Assembly: GCA_964371615.1 (NCBI GenBank)
Contig: CAYJMS010000001.1
Span: 186,001-250,000, forward strand
Length of the DNA stretch: 64,000 nucleotides
Direction: 5' to 3'
DNA from: SpSt-333 sp964371615
GTDB lineage: Bacteria; Bacteroidota; Ignavibacteria; UBA10030; UBA8401
The translations under genes were made by a program, and so were the position numbers. The notes beneath the pieces were generated by a model. That model made no database searches. It had not been told where the DNA came from and worked only from the letters and a program-made list of their open reading frames with translations. Shown here piece by piece: positions 17,587 to 24,219 of this stretch; within the stretch, counting starts at the first letter, position 1; each line of letters starts with the position of its first letter.

Positions 17587-18009
17587 ATGGATCAGATAAT
17601 TCTTTCAGACAAAAATCAATTTCCCACTGAAGAAATCATATTCTCTCATTTAGGTAAATCTAAAGCAATATGGGAATCAGCTTTTAATTACATTCATATT
17701 AATCATCCCGATTTTACCGAACAGTGGAGATATTACAATGACGGCAAAAGCTGGTTAATGAAAGTGACTAAAAAGACCAATACAATTTTTTGGCTTTCAA
17801 TTATTCCCGAATCATTTAAAATTACTTTTTACTTCGGTGGTAAAGCTGAACAATCTATTATGAAAAGCACAATTTCAGATGCATTAAAAAATCAGTTTAA
17901 AGACGGAAAAAGATATGGTAAAATTCGGGGGCTTACACTTATAATGAACAAAAAACAAAACGTTGAGTTTGTAAAAGAATTAATATCAATAAAACTAAAA
18001 ATTAAATAA
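17587..18009 (+). CDS. Cassette 11: DUF3788 family protein
   Basis: A 140-aa cytoplasmic protein, no signal peptide, matching DUF3788 in length and in the pattern WESAFNYIHINHPDFTEQWRYY ... GKSWLMKVTKKTNTIFWLS ... TFYFGGKAEQ ... GRYGKIRGLTL. This is the only cassette product lacking a signal or membrane segment. The family has no established biochemical role. The TAA stop is part of the R'' remnant of the truncated attC that follows. Confidence 0.82.
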   Translation: MDQIILSDKNQFPTEEIIFSHLGKSKAIWESAFNYIHINHPDFTEQWRYYNDGKSWLMKVTKKTNTIFWLSIIPESFKITFYFGGKAEQSIMKSTISDALKNQFKDGKRYGKIRGLTLIMNKKQNVEFVKELISIKLKIK

Positions 18010-18044
18010 CGAGAAAAACGCAGATTAACTCCAATCCGTTAGGC
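18005..18044 (+). repeat. attC site 11, internally deleted remnant
   Basis: Only a left TAACGAG and the right end ACGCAGATTAACTCCAATCC-GTTAGGC remain, about 40 bp in all, against 160-290 bp elsewhere. The right end matches family I (CGCAGTTTAGCTCCAGTCCG). It looks like a site that lost its middle, so excision of cassette 11 may be impaired. Confidence 0.65.
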
Positions 18045-18052
18045 AACACCAA

Positions 18053-18442
18053 ATGAGCATTCGACTAATACTTATAATAATTGGAATCATAATATTAAGT
18101 TATGGTTGTGAAACGGTTGACGCACCTTTGGCGGATGGAACGCCATCAACTCCAATTATCGATTTGTCAATTGATTCTACAAAAGAAGTTCCGGTGTTAA
18201 GAGTTGGAATTGGATATGAATCGGGTGATTATGGTTTAAGTTGGAAAGAATGCAGTGGAGCTCAAAACTATGAATTGGAAGAATACAGTTTTTTGTGGGG
18301 CACAAGGATTGTCTATTCGGGACCATATTTAAGTTACAATGTTGGTTATGTTCAATCGGATGCACCGTTAAGATTTAGAATACGCGCTGATTATGGTGCA
18401 AAAAAAAGTATATGGAGTGATCCAGTAAACCTTCCGAGATAA
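18053..18442 (+). CDS. Cassette 12: putative lipoprotein with fibronectin-III-like part
   Basis: A 129-aa protein with a lipoprotein signal (LIIIGIIILSYGC, lipobox SYGC). The mature part (YGLSWKECSGAQNYELEEYS ... PLRFRIRADYG... SIWSDPVNL) has the rhythm of a fibronectin type III domain, including W near the start of strand B and the final SxWSxPV. Ligand unknown. Confidence 0.7.
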   Translation: MSIRLILIIIGIIILSYGCETVDAPLADGTPSTPIIDLSIDSTKEVPVLRVGIGYESGDYGLSWKECSGAQNYELEEYSFLWGTRIVYSGPYLSYNVGYVQSDAPLRFRIRADYGAKKSIWSDPVNLPR

Positions 18443-18454
18443 AATGGTGGTGTT

Positions 18455-18619
18455 GCCTAACAAGTCGCTCACATTGACGTAGCGACCGCGGACGCGATCA
18501 GAACGGTAAGATTAGCGGAATCTATATACGAAAGTACGAGGCGGCAATGATCAGCAAATTAATCAACAATGCGTCCGCGATAAAACGTCGCCACGAAATT
18601 TAGGTCCAATCCGTTAGGC
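18455..18619 (+). repeat. attC site 12 (distinct family)
   Basis: R'' GCCTAAC at 18455-18461, R' GTTAGGC at 18613-18619, 165 bp. The arms (GACGTAGCGACCGCGGACGC with GCGTCCGCGATAAAACGTCG) are unlike the other three families, so this cassette probably comes from another source. Confidence 0.85.
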
Positions 18620-18633
18620 AAGGCAAACAAAGG

Positions 18634-19398
18634 ATGTGCAAATCAATTAAAATATTATTTATTGGTGTCTCGGCTTTGCTGATGTGTTGTAAGGAAACGC
18701 CGTCGAATAATCCGATTACTAGTGATACAAAACCTGACACCGTCTTTACGGTTACTGATGATTCACTACTCATCGGTTCGAAATTTAGTGTTAAAGTAAT
18801 AGTAAACGATTCGATATATCGAGTTGACAACGTAGTATTTGCAGATAGTTGCATTGTATATCCAGACAGTATCTCATACCCAATCTCATATTTTACAGTT
18901 CCGTTTTTAGCAAAGTCAGGCAATCTCATTGCTCTATCAAATCAAAAAAAGATTGTCGCCACAAAAGTGACAGTGATGGATTCATATACAACATCAGTAA
19001 TGAATATGGAATGGTATGATTTACCCATTCCAATTCCTTTTGAAGACACATGCTATTATGACGTTGAGAAAAATGTTTATTTATGGAATAGCGAAACAAG
19101 AGGGGATACAATCCTTTTGACTTTAAATTATTCAAGTCACTTCAATCTTTATAAAAGGGAACTGACATTCGTAGATGAAGGAGAGAACAAGTTACCTAAG
19201 TTTGTGCGATATGTCTTTACTGATATCGACGATACTCATACTCGTCGTGTTGATACAGTTAACACCGGATACATAAAAATTCAGAATTGGAGTCGTCATA
19301 ATGCTGTATTTGGTCAACTATATTATACAAAATATTATCCCGGCGCTCATTTCACACAAGAAGCATTATACTTTACGTTTTATTACAAATTCAATTAA
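18634..19398 (+). CDS. Cassette 13: putative lipoprotein, unknown function
   Basis: A 254-aa protein, the largest cassette product, with a lipoprotein signal (ILFIGVSALLMCC, lipobox LMCC). The rest is rich in Asp, Thr and Tyr and looks all-beta (FSVKVIVNDSIYRVDNVVF, TILLTLNYSSHFNLYKREL, YIKIQNWSRHNAVFGQLYY). An AGG lies upstream of the ATG. No family recognised. Confidence 0.7.
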   Translation: MCKSIKILFIGVSALLMCCKETPSNNPITSDTKPDTVFTVTDDSLLIGSKFSVKVIVNDSIYRVDNVVFADSCIVYPDSISYPISYFTVPFLAKSGNLIALSNQKKIVATKVTVMDSYTTSVMNMEWYDLPIPIPFEDTCYYDVEKNVYLWNSETRGDTILLTLNYSSHFNLYKRELTFVDEGENKLPKFVRYVFTDIDDTHTRRVDTVNTGYIKIQNWSRHNAVFGQLYYTKYYPGAHFTQEALYFTFYYKFN

Positions 19399-19415
19399 TA
19401 ACATTATGGTGCCCT

Positions 19416-19576
19416 GCCTAACAGGTCACTCAAGCGGTCGCTGTAACCGCGGGAGCTCTTTAACTCAAGTATCGCGATTTCTAAATGCAACACACGATAC
19501 AGAACAGCATTTTAAATTTAAAAACAGTCCGGCCCGCTGGAACGTTACAACGCCGCTTAGTTCCAGTCCGTTAGGC
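19416..19576 (+). repeat. attC site 13 (family III)
   Basis: R'' GCCTAAC at 19416-19422, R' GTTAGGC at 19570-19576, 161 bp; related to sites 2 and 3. Confidence 0.85.
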
Positions 19577-20222
19577 AGCCTAAATGAGAAATATAAATGA
19601 ATAATCGAAATTCAAGAATACTAACATTTCTGTTAGCTCTTCTCCTAGGTAGTTGTACTAAAGAAAGTCCTAATCAACCATCCGATTTGATAGAACCAGA
19701 GAATCTATTACAAAATGGATCCTTTGAACAGAACGGACAGCCAACTTCAAATGGTTGGTATTTTCTTTGGCCTCCAGATTCCTCTGAAGATTATAGAATA
19801 AATTTTTCTAATGATGTTCCCCAAAATGGTGGGACATGGTCACTTAAATTTGACTCACTCAATAAGTACTCCTTGAGTTTTGTAACTAATACAGATTTAC
19901 CTACGCTTGATCATAAATACGAATTAAGTTTCTGGGCTAAATCTCAATATCAATCTACAAATGTGTCTTTAATGGTTACGGGAAGAGGCTGGAATATAAG
20001 CTGGGGAAGAATTGTATATGTTGAAGATTCGACTTGGAGGGAATATAAAATAAACGATAATACTTTTGATTCACTTTACCAACAAATTCCTGATTCAATC
20101 CGAATATTTCAAGTCGTTATTAGGACAGGATATGATCACAAAAATTATGGTAAAGTAATGTTTGATCATTTTATATTAAAACGAACTGATTAAATGCTAA
20201 ATCGGCTGCCTAACACGTCACT
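19561..20222 (+). repeat. Duplicated cassette block, copy 2
   Basis: Reads the same as 13704-14365, offset by 5857 bp. The identity begins in the right end of attC 13 and ends 15 bases into attC 14. Confidence 0.85.
19597..20193 (+). CDS. Cassette 14: lipoprotein with carbohydrate-binding-like fold (second copy)
   Basis: The 198-aa product is residue-for-residue the same as the one at 13740-14336: lipobox LGSC, then a CBM/galactose-binding-like jelly roll. Its leader (GTTAGGC, AGCCTAAATGAGAAATATAA) is also the same. Exact identity of DNA, including third codon positions, indicates a recent copy event, whereas the attC at its end (site 14) differs from site 6 by substitutions and by arm inserts. 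Confidence 0.75.
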   Translation: MNNRNSRILTFLLALLLGSCTKESPNQPSDLIEPENLLQNGSFEQNGQPTSNGWYFLWPPDSSEDYRINFSNDVPQNGGTWSLKFDSLNKYSLSFVTNTDLPTLDHKYELSFWAKSQYQSTNVSLMVTGRGWNISWGRIVYVEDSTWREYKINDNTFDSLYQQIPDSIRIFQVVIRTGYDHKNYGKVMFDHFILKRTD

Positions 20223-20494
20223 GCACCCGCCGAAGGCGGGCAAGAGCGGACGTGAAGGGACGGACTGCGAATGAAGCGCGCGAAACGAGGCTATTGAAAA
20301 GTCTCAATTGCAACGCAGTCACATAAATTAAATCAATAGTTCAGCACTCGCGACGGCGGACAAAAACTGATAGATTCTACCGCACACCGCTTACCTGTCC
20401 CCGCCCGCCTGTGGCGTTCGGGCGGGCGCCGCGCTTTCGCGTTGTTTGCGTCCGCCTTTTGCTGGCGGATTGGCGGAGTTCCAGTCCGTTAGGC
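20208..20494 (+). repeat. attC site 14 (family II) with inserts in both arms
   Basis: R'' GCCTAAC at 20208-20214, R' GTTAGGC at 20488-20494, 287 bp. Both inserts match those of site 8 almost base for base, although the middle of the site differs. Confidence 0.87.
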
Positions 20495-20544
20495 GTGATT
20501 ATCTTCAAATCAAATTATTTTCAAAAAATATCAAAGAGGTTGAA

Positions 20545-20757
20545 ATGACACAACGAAATCTTCTTTTTAATTATGCGATTGGCAACATAATGTTGTTAGC
20601 AATGTATTATGTGCTTAACAGAGAAACAATATTTGGATCCATAGAATGGCTATATATTGCTATTTTACTAATCAACATGAGTTACTCTGCTTTGATAATA
20701 CGATCTGCAATTACCGCGCTTGATGATCGATTGAAGAAAGTAGAAGATAGTAAGTAA
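20545..20757 (+). CDS. Cassette 15: very small membrane protein, unknown function
   Basis: A 70-aa protein. The frame is open back into the attC site, but ATG 20545 with GAGG 8 nt upstream is the likely start. It has two transmembrane helices (LLFNYAIGNIMLLAMYYVL, IEWLYIAILLINMSYSALII) and a short charged C-terminal tail (DDRLKKVEDSK). Not recognised. Confidence 0.6.
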   Translation: MTQRNLLFNYAIGNIMLLAMYYVLNRETIFGSIEWLYIAILLINMSYSALIIRSAITALDDRLKKVEDSK

Positions 20758-20770
20758 ATTATAGAATCAC

Positions 20771-21061
20771 GCCAAACGAGTCGCTCAAACTGACCCCGGC
20801 TAACAACACGCAGGGGCAGGCTCAGCAAACCGCTCTACGAGTCTACGACTCGTAGAGTCGTAGACCGACGCTCTCAATACTCGAGATTGTGAAAGATCAC
20901 TTGTCGGCAATCAAGAAATAGTAAAACGATCACGAAACAGGACATTAATTTACCACCATAATCCATCGCTCTGGAGTGCTTGCCGGCAGGAGGATTGCGC
21001 ACAGTTTAGCACCAATCCGTTATGTGTCGTAGACCTCCGGCGGAGTTCCGGTCCGTTAGCC
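20771..21061 (+). repeat. attC site 15 (family I), heavily rearranged
   Basis: R'' is GCCAAAC (20771-20777). There are two possible right ends: ACCAATCC-GTTATGT at 21011-21025 and TCCGGTCC-GTTAGCC at 21047-21061; cassette 16 starts at the second. The left arm has a decayed CCCCGGC insert and a second palindrome (CTACGAGTCTACGACTCGTA, 20835-20854, continuing GAGTCGTAG); the right arm has GCTTGCCGGCAGG. Confidence 0.75.
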
Positions 21062-21083
21062 CATAAAATAAATGAAGGGTTGT

Positions 21084-21452
21084 ATGAATAAAAAAATATT
21101 TCCACTCCTTGTATTGGCCGCCGTTTTACTATCGGCGTGCAATAACAAATCTACAAAATATGTATCGATTCGATATACTGAAGAGGATACAACTACTCGA
21201 ATTAAATTTCTCGCAACGATCATCACTGGTGATGATTCCAAATCGTTTACGACCGAAACGCCATACAAACTGGAGTTTACTGATCAATCTTTTATTGTTA
21301 CCGCATACCCTGAATCAGATTCAGTTAGTCTGTTTATGGAGTCGTGGGGTAATGACAAGAGATCGTCTCGAACAAAAGGTTGGGCACATTCTGGCACAAT
21401 ATATTACATAAAACCAAACAGTGGCCCCGGGTATATGGGTAATCCCAAATAA
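21084..21452 (+). CDS. Cassette 16: putative lipoprotein, unknown function
   Basis: A 122-aa protein if read from ATG 21084, which has AAGGG at a fitting distance; ATG 21072 in the same frame would add four residues. Lipoprotein signal IFPLLVLAAVLLSAC (lipobox LSAC). The mature part is Ser/Thr-rich and ends in a Gly/Pro tail. No family recognised. Confidence 0.67.
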   Translation: MNKKIFPLLVLAAVLLSACNNKSTKYVSIRYTEEDTTTRIKFLATIITGDDSKSFTTETPYKLEFTDQSFIVTAYPESDSVSLFMESWGNDKRSSRTKGWAHSGTIYYIKPNSGPGYMGNPK

Positions 21453-21462
21453 GCACCTGTGC

Positions 21463-21625
21463 GGGCTCACAGGTCGCTCACTATTACGCGCACACCGCGG
21501 TGCTTCGGTTTCTCGAGTGTTACGAAAATTCTAAAGACCGAATGTCGCGAAACAGCACATTTACTTAACACCGTAATCCACCGCACTGGAACTGTGTAAC
21601 GAGGTAGAGATCCAGTCCGTCAGCG
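21463..21625 (+). repeat. attC site 16, degenerate, right end of the array
   Basis: The left end GGCTCAC complements the TTAGCC that starts cassette 16 except for one base, and the right end is TCCAGTCC-GTCAGCG. The middle still shows paired text (GCGCACACCGCGGTGC, GAACTGTGTAACGAG). No further attC occurs downstream, so the array ends here. Confidence 0.6.
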
Positions 21626-21703
21626 GAATAATGGTGCAATACTCGAGAAATATTCTCATCATACCGGTATCGCTATTTGGGTGTAATAACGAAATAAATA
21701 TTT

Positions 21704-22240
21704 ATGCGAACACTCACATTCTTGATGCTTTTCACATCATTTGCATTGTCACAAGAACAGAATTCATTTGTGTTGTACGGAAATCTCGGAGTCGGAATGT
21801 CGCAGGGGGGATTTCGTGATTCGAAATGGGGACCGGCATCCCGCCTGGGTATAACGGTCGGTTACGATCGTTTTCTTTTTAAAGTGGATAGGACAGTGAA
21901 TAACGAGATCGAGTTGCTTGGACCTCCTGAAAAAGTATCGTCATACTCGGCGTTACTCGGAGTATCGTTTATGCCCTTCGACAAACTTCCGGAATTGAGA
22001 GTAAACGGGAAATACGGTATTGGCAGGGGCGAATTAATTAAGCGGGGAAAGATCACCAGATACAAATTATTTGCAAATGAATATGAATTGCTGTCGGAAA
22101 AATATTCCTCTTCAGTGGTAGAAATCGACGCGGAATTACGATTTGGACCGGTCGGATTGTACGTGGGCGGATACTCTGAGCATTCACAATGGTATACGAT
22201 ATACGGAATTACTCTCGGTGCCATATTTGGTATCTTGTAA
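21704..22240 (+). CDS. Outer-membrane beta-barrel-like protein
   Basis: A 178-aa protein with a signal peptide (TLTFLMLFTSFALSQ) and alternating strands typical of a small porin-like barrel (SFVLYGNLGVGMSQGG, SRLGITVGYDRF, SALLGVSFMPF, LRVNGKYGIG, GLYVGGYSEHS, YTIYGITLGAIFG). It lies directly after the last attC-like site but is not followed by one and has a GC content nearer the chromosome, so it may be a former last cassette or a resident gene. Confidence 0.72.
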   Translation: MRTLTFLMLFTSFALSQEQNSFVLYGNLGVGMSQGGFRDSKWGPASRLGITVGYDRFLFKVDRTVNNEIELLGPPEKVSSYSALLGVSFMPFDKLPELRVNGKYGIGRGELIKRGKITRYKLFANEYELLSEKYSSSVVEIDAELRFGPVGLYVGGYSEHSQWYTIYGITLGAIFGIL

Positions 22241-22310
22241 TTTCATACAACCGGGTTGATATCGGCAGCGGCTTAATACCATGCTCCAATTCGGCCGGAA
22301 GGGAGAACAC

Positions 22311-22673
22311 ATGAAGGAAATTAAATTGTCGGCTGTGTATCTGGCAATTCTGCTAAGCGGTATTAGCGGCGGTTGCGCTTCAACGAAAGAAATTAAGGAA
22401 CCGATTGCCATTACCGAAAAAGTGGTGGTGGAAAAGATAAAACCGATCCTATATGTCTTTCACGATGAAGAAGGAGACTGGTTATTTCTATCATCCGAAG
22501 ATACAAAAATGGCGGAAGTCTTTACCATGCCGTTGAGGGAGATGTTTGATTTCGACGATCGCCTTAGGGAATTAGCCGACTTGCCGATTGGCTGGCGGGC
22601 GATACGATCGGAGAGCAATAAGGAGTGGGAAAGGGTGAATCCGAAAGAGAAGAAAAGATTCAGGAATAATTAA
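22311..22673 (+). CDS. Putative lipoprotein, unknown function
   Basis: A 120-aa protein from ATG 22311, preceded by GAAGGGAG at a good distance (the longer frame from 22281 is rejected). Signal LSAVYLAILLSGISGGC, lipobox SGGC, then a Glu/Lys-rich mature part with many Asp and Glu (FHDEEGDWLFLSSEDTKMAE). No known family. Confidence 0.65.
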   Translation: MKEIKLSAVYLAILLSGISGGCASTKEIKEPIAITEKVVVEKIKPILYVFHDEEGDWLFLSSEDTKMAEVFTMPLREMFDFDDRLRELADLPIGWRAIRSESNKEWERVNPKEKKRFRNN

Positions 22674-22744
22674 TACATTATCTCCATTGCATCTTTGCTC
22701 TTTAATAATTGCACGTCACTATTCTTTCACAATGTCATCTCAAT

Positions 22745-23095
22745 ATGAAAATTACCAAGAGCGCTGATTGTGGCAATTCACCCAAAAATCTGCTGGTGCA
22801 AGAGATTTGCATTGCGTATGTAAATCATGATTCTAAATTCTTTGAACGCTATATTGAGGATGATGCAATTACCCGTAATATTGTACATGAAAGAACCGCC
22901 GAAAAATCAAATGATTCCAAAATTCGTGAAGTACGAATCATCCATCCCATTTCACACGGCAAATCCGGAGCGGTAGAATACATTGTGTTCTATAAAAATA
23001 AAAATGTAAAACAATTCTGTCTCTTTATTGAATTTGATTCGGCGGCAGCCAAAAAAATAAAGAGACTCAAGAGATATGAGTTGAAAAAAGGGTGA
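22745..23095 (+). CDS. Small protein with possible NTF2/SnoaL-like fold
   Basis: A 116-aa protein read from ATG 22745; a TTG 36 nt upstream is also open. It has no signal peptide. The order VQEICIAYVNHDSKFFERYI then late beta strands (AVEYIVFYKNKNVKQFCLFI) recalls NTF2-like proteins in which a small helix pair precedes a curved sheet, but this is a weak resemblance. Confidence 0.5.
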   Translation: MKITKSADCGNSPKNLLVQEICIAYVNHDSKFFERYIEDDAITRNIVHERTAEKSNDSKIREVRIIHPISHGKSGAVEYIVFYKNKNVKQFCLFIEFDSAAAKKIKRLKRYELKKG

Positions 23096-23162
23096 GTATT
23101 TTTTGATTTTCAGATTTTATGATTTCATGATTTTGTGCTAGAGCGTATCTCAAAAACGCAAA

Positions 23163-23233
23163 ATTGTCACCCCGAGCGAAGACGAGGGGTGGCAATTCAA
23201 ATTGAATCATGCCACGACTCCGCCCAGGATGAC
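23163..23233. repeat. Dispersed palindromic repeat (GTCACCCCGAGCGAAG type)
   Basis: Begins ATTGTCACCCCGAGCGAAGA and has an inverted ACGACTCCGCCCAGGATGAC on the other side. The same family occurs at 47026-47096 and, in short form, at 52531-52564. The repeat is preceded by 8-9 nt periodic text (GATTTTATGATTTCATGATT, 23111-23130). Confidence 0.7.
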
Positions 23234-23285
23234 ATAGTTGTTTGTATTATGAGTTAGGCTCCATAAAAAAATTGAGGTAAACAAT

Positions 23286-23660
23286 ATGAAACACTCAATG
23301 AAATCGGTAATGCTCTGGTCTCCGCGCGTTTTAGCCATCCTTTTTGCGCTGTTCCTCTCGCTCTTTGCGCTCGATGTATTCGACGGGAAAAGCGGCATTC
23401 TTGAAACGCTAGTTGGATTCGCAATTCATCTGATACCGACCGGCATCATTGTCATTGCAATCATTCTTTCCTGGCGCCGGGAGTGGATCGGAGGGACTGT
23501 TTTTATCATCCTGCCGTTATTCTATATCTATTCGACGTGGGGAAGATTTCCTCTTTCTGTCTATCTGATCATGTGCACACCGATGGCGGTGATCAGCATT
23601 CTGTATTTTCTCAATTGGAAGATAAAGAAGGATAATCGCGGAAAGGGGCATACCGACTGA
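23286..23660 (+). CDS. Membrane protein, DUF7670-like (unknown function)
   Basis: A 124-aa protein from ATG 23286 with a GAGG 8 nt upstream. Four transmembrane helices (VLAILFALFLSLFALDVF, LVGFAIHLIPTGIIVIAIIL, GTVFIILPLFYIYSTW, LSVYLIMCTPMAVISILYFL) separated by a WRRE motif (SWRREWIGG). The pattern is met often in small Bacteroidota membrane proteins with no known role; the family name is given with low certainty. Confidence 0.6.
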   Translation: MKHSMKSVMLWSPRVLAILFALFLSLFALDVFDGKSGILETLVGFAIHLIPTGIIVIAIILSWRREWIGGTVFIILPLFYIYSTWGRFPLSVYLIMCTPMAVISILYFLNWKIKKDNRGKGHTD

Positions 23661-23682
23661 TCCTGTCGGCACGAAGGAAGAG

Positions 23683-23964
23683 TTACGCTTTTTTGCTCTC
23701 CCGGAAATAGTAGTAGTAGAAGAACGTTTCGCCGATCGTCAGGATTAGAAGAGAGAGAGCGTCCCGATCCATCCATCGCCCAAATCCATCCGGGCCAACC
23801 GTGTATTTCAGGGCAAACGTACTGATAGACCACCCGACCGAAAAGATCAACACCAGAAATGCCACCGTCAGCATTCCCGCACCGAATCCTTCCTTCTGAT
23901 ATTCACGGGTGAAGAAATAGGTTATGGCCACGATATGAATATAGAAAACGATGAGAGAAATCAT
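23683..23964 (-). CDS. Small membrane protein, unknown function
   Basis: A 93-aa protein converging with the previous gene. It has three hydrophobic segments (MISLIVFYIHIVAITYFF, GAGMLTVAFLVLIFSVGWSI, LSLLILTIGETFFYYYYF) and ends in a basic tail. The 22-bp gap to the converging gene has no clear terminator. Confidence 0.55.
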   Translation of the reverse strand: MISLIVFYIHIVAITYFFTREYQKEGFGAGMLTVAFLVLIFSVGWSISTFALKYTVGPDGFGRWMDRDALSLLILTIGETFFYYYYFRESKKA

Positions 23965-23989
23965 GGAAGAGAAAAATTATAATTTAATG

Positions 23990-24014
23990 CCTGCCCGCCG
24001 CGCTTTTTGGCGGG
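23990..24014. repeat. Palindrome matching the attC right-arm insert, outside the array
   Basis: CCTGCCCGCCGCGCTTTTTG followed by GCGGGA (23990-24014) is the same element as the one inserted at 17520-17545 in attC site 10 (CCTGTCCGCCACGCTTTTTG plus GCGGAG). It shows that the inserts in attC arms belong to a dispersed family and not to the integron itself. Confidence 0.7.
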
Positions 24015-24069
24015 ATTTTGTGATTTTAAGATTTATTGATTGGTGCGTTGAAAGAGAGTATTGAAAAAA

Positions 24070-24215
24070 TAATAGGAATACGGAATACAGAAGACAGAAT
24101 ACAGAATTTTGTCATTGCGGTTAATATAGAGAGGCCAGATATCAGACTTCTGTTTTCCGTATTCAGTCTTCCGTCTTCTGTATTCTGTATTCTGTCTTCA
24201 GTCTTCTATCTTCTT
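24070..24215. repeat. Quasi-periodic repeat, GAAGACAGAATACAGAA type, in inverted arms
   Basis: The left arm reads GGAATACGGAATACAGAAGA and the right arm the complement (TCTGTATTCTGTATTCTGTC) with period near 8-9 nt. CCAGATATCAGAC in the middle matches CAGATATCAGAC at 9944-9955. No gene. Confidence 0.6.
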
Positions 24216-24219
24216 TCTT

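Larger units (their letters stand above)
10245..21625 (+). mobile_element. Integron-type gene cassette array without integrase (CALIN), 16 cassettes
   Basis: Sixteen consecutive units each hold one + strand ORF and end in a long imperfect palindrome bounded by R'' (GCCTAAC or variant) and R' (GTTAGGC or variant). Cassette junctions fall inside R' as expected for attC x attI/attC recombination; ORFs begin only 8-50 nt after R'. The unit ends even covary: cassette 1 begins with GTTAGCC and ends with its complement GGCTAAC. The cassette ORFs are clearly AT-rich while the attC sites and flanking genes are GC-richer, a usual sign of foreign cargo. The attC sites fall into three or four sequence families. 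No tyrosine-recombinase ORF occurs in the window, so either the integrase lies far away or was lost. Boundaries: the first R'-like site at 10245-10251 and the last degenerate R' near 21619-21625. Confidence 0.9.

Noticed and set aside
10800..21625. Regularly spaced repeats considered as a CRISPR array or tandem repeat
   Set aside because: Repeats are 160-290 bp, imperfect and palindromic, with one ORF per spacer; CRISPR repeats are 20-50 bp, near identical and have short spacers. No cas gene is present.
21631..21819. 62-aa frame with a lipobox-like start, read as a gene
   Set aside because: It overlaps the better supported barrel gene in another phase and loses sense after about 25 residues; at most a gene remnant.
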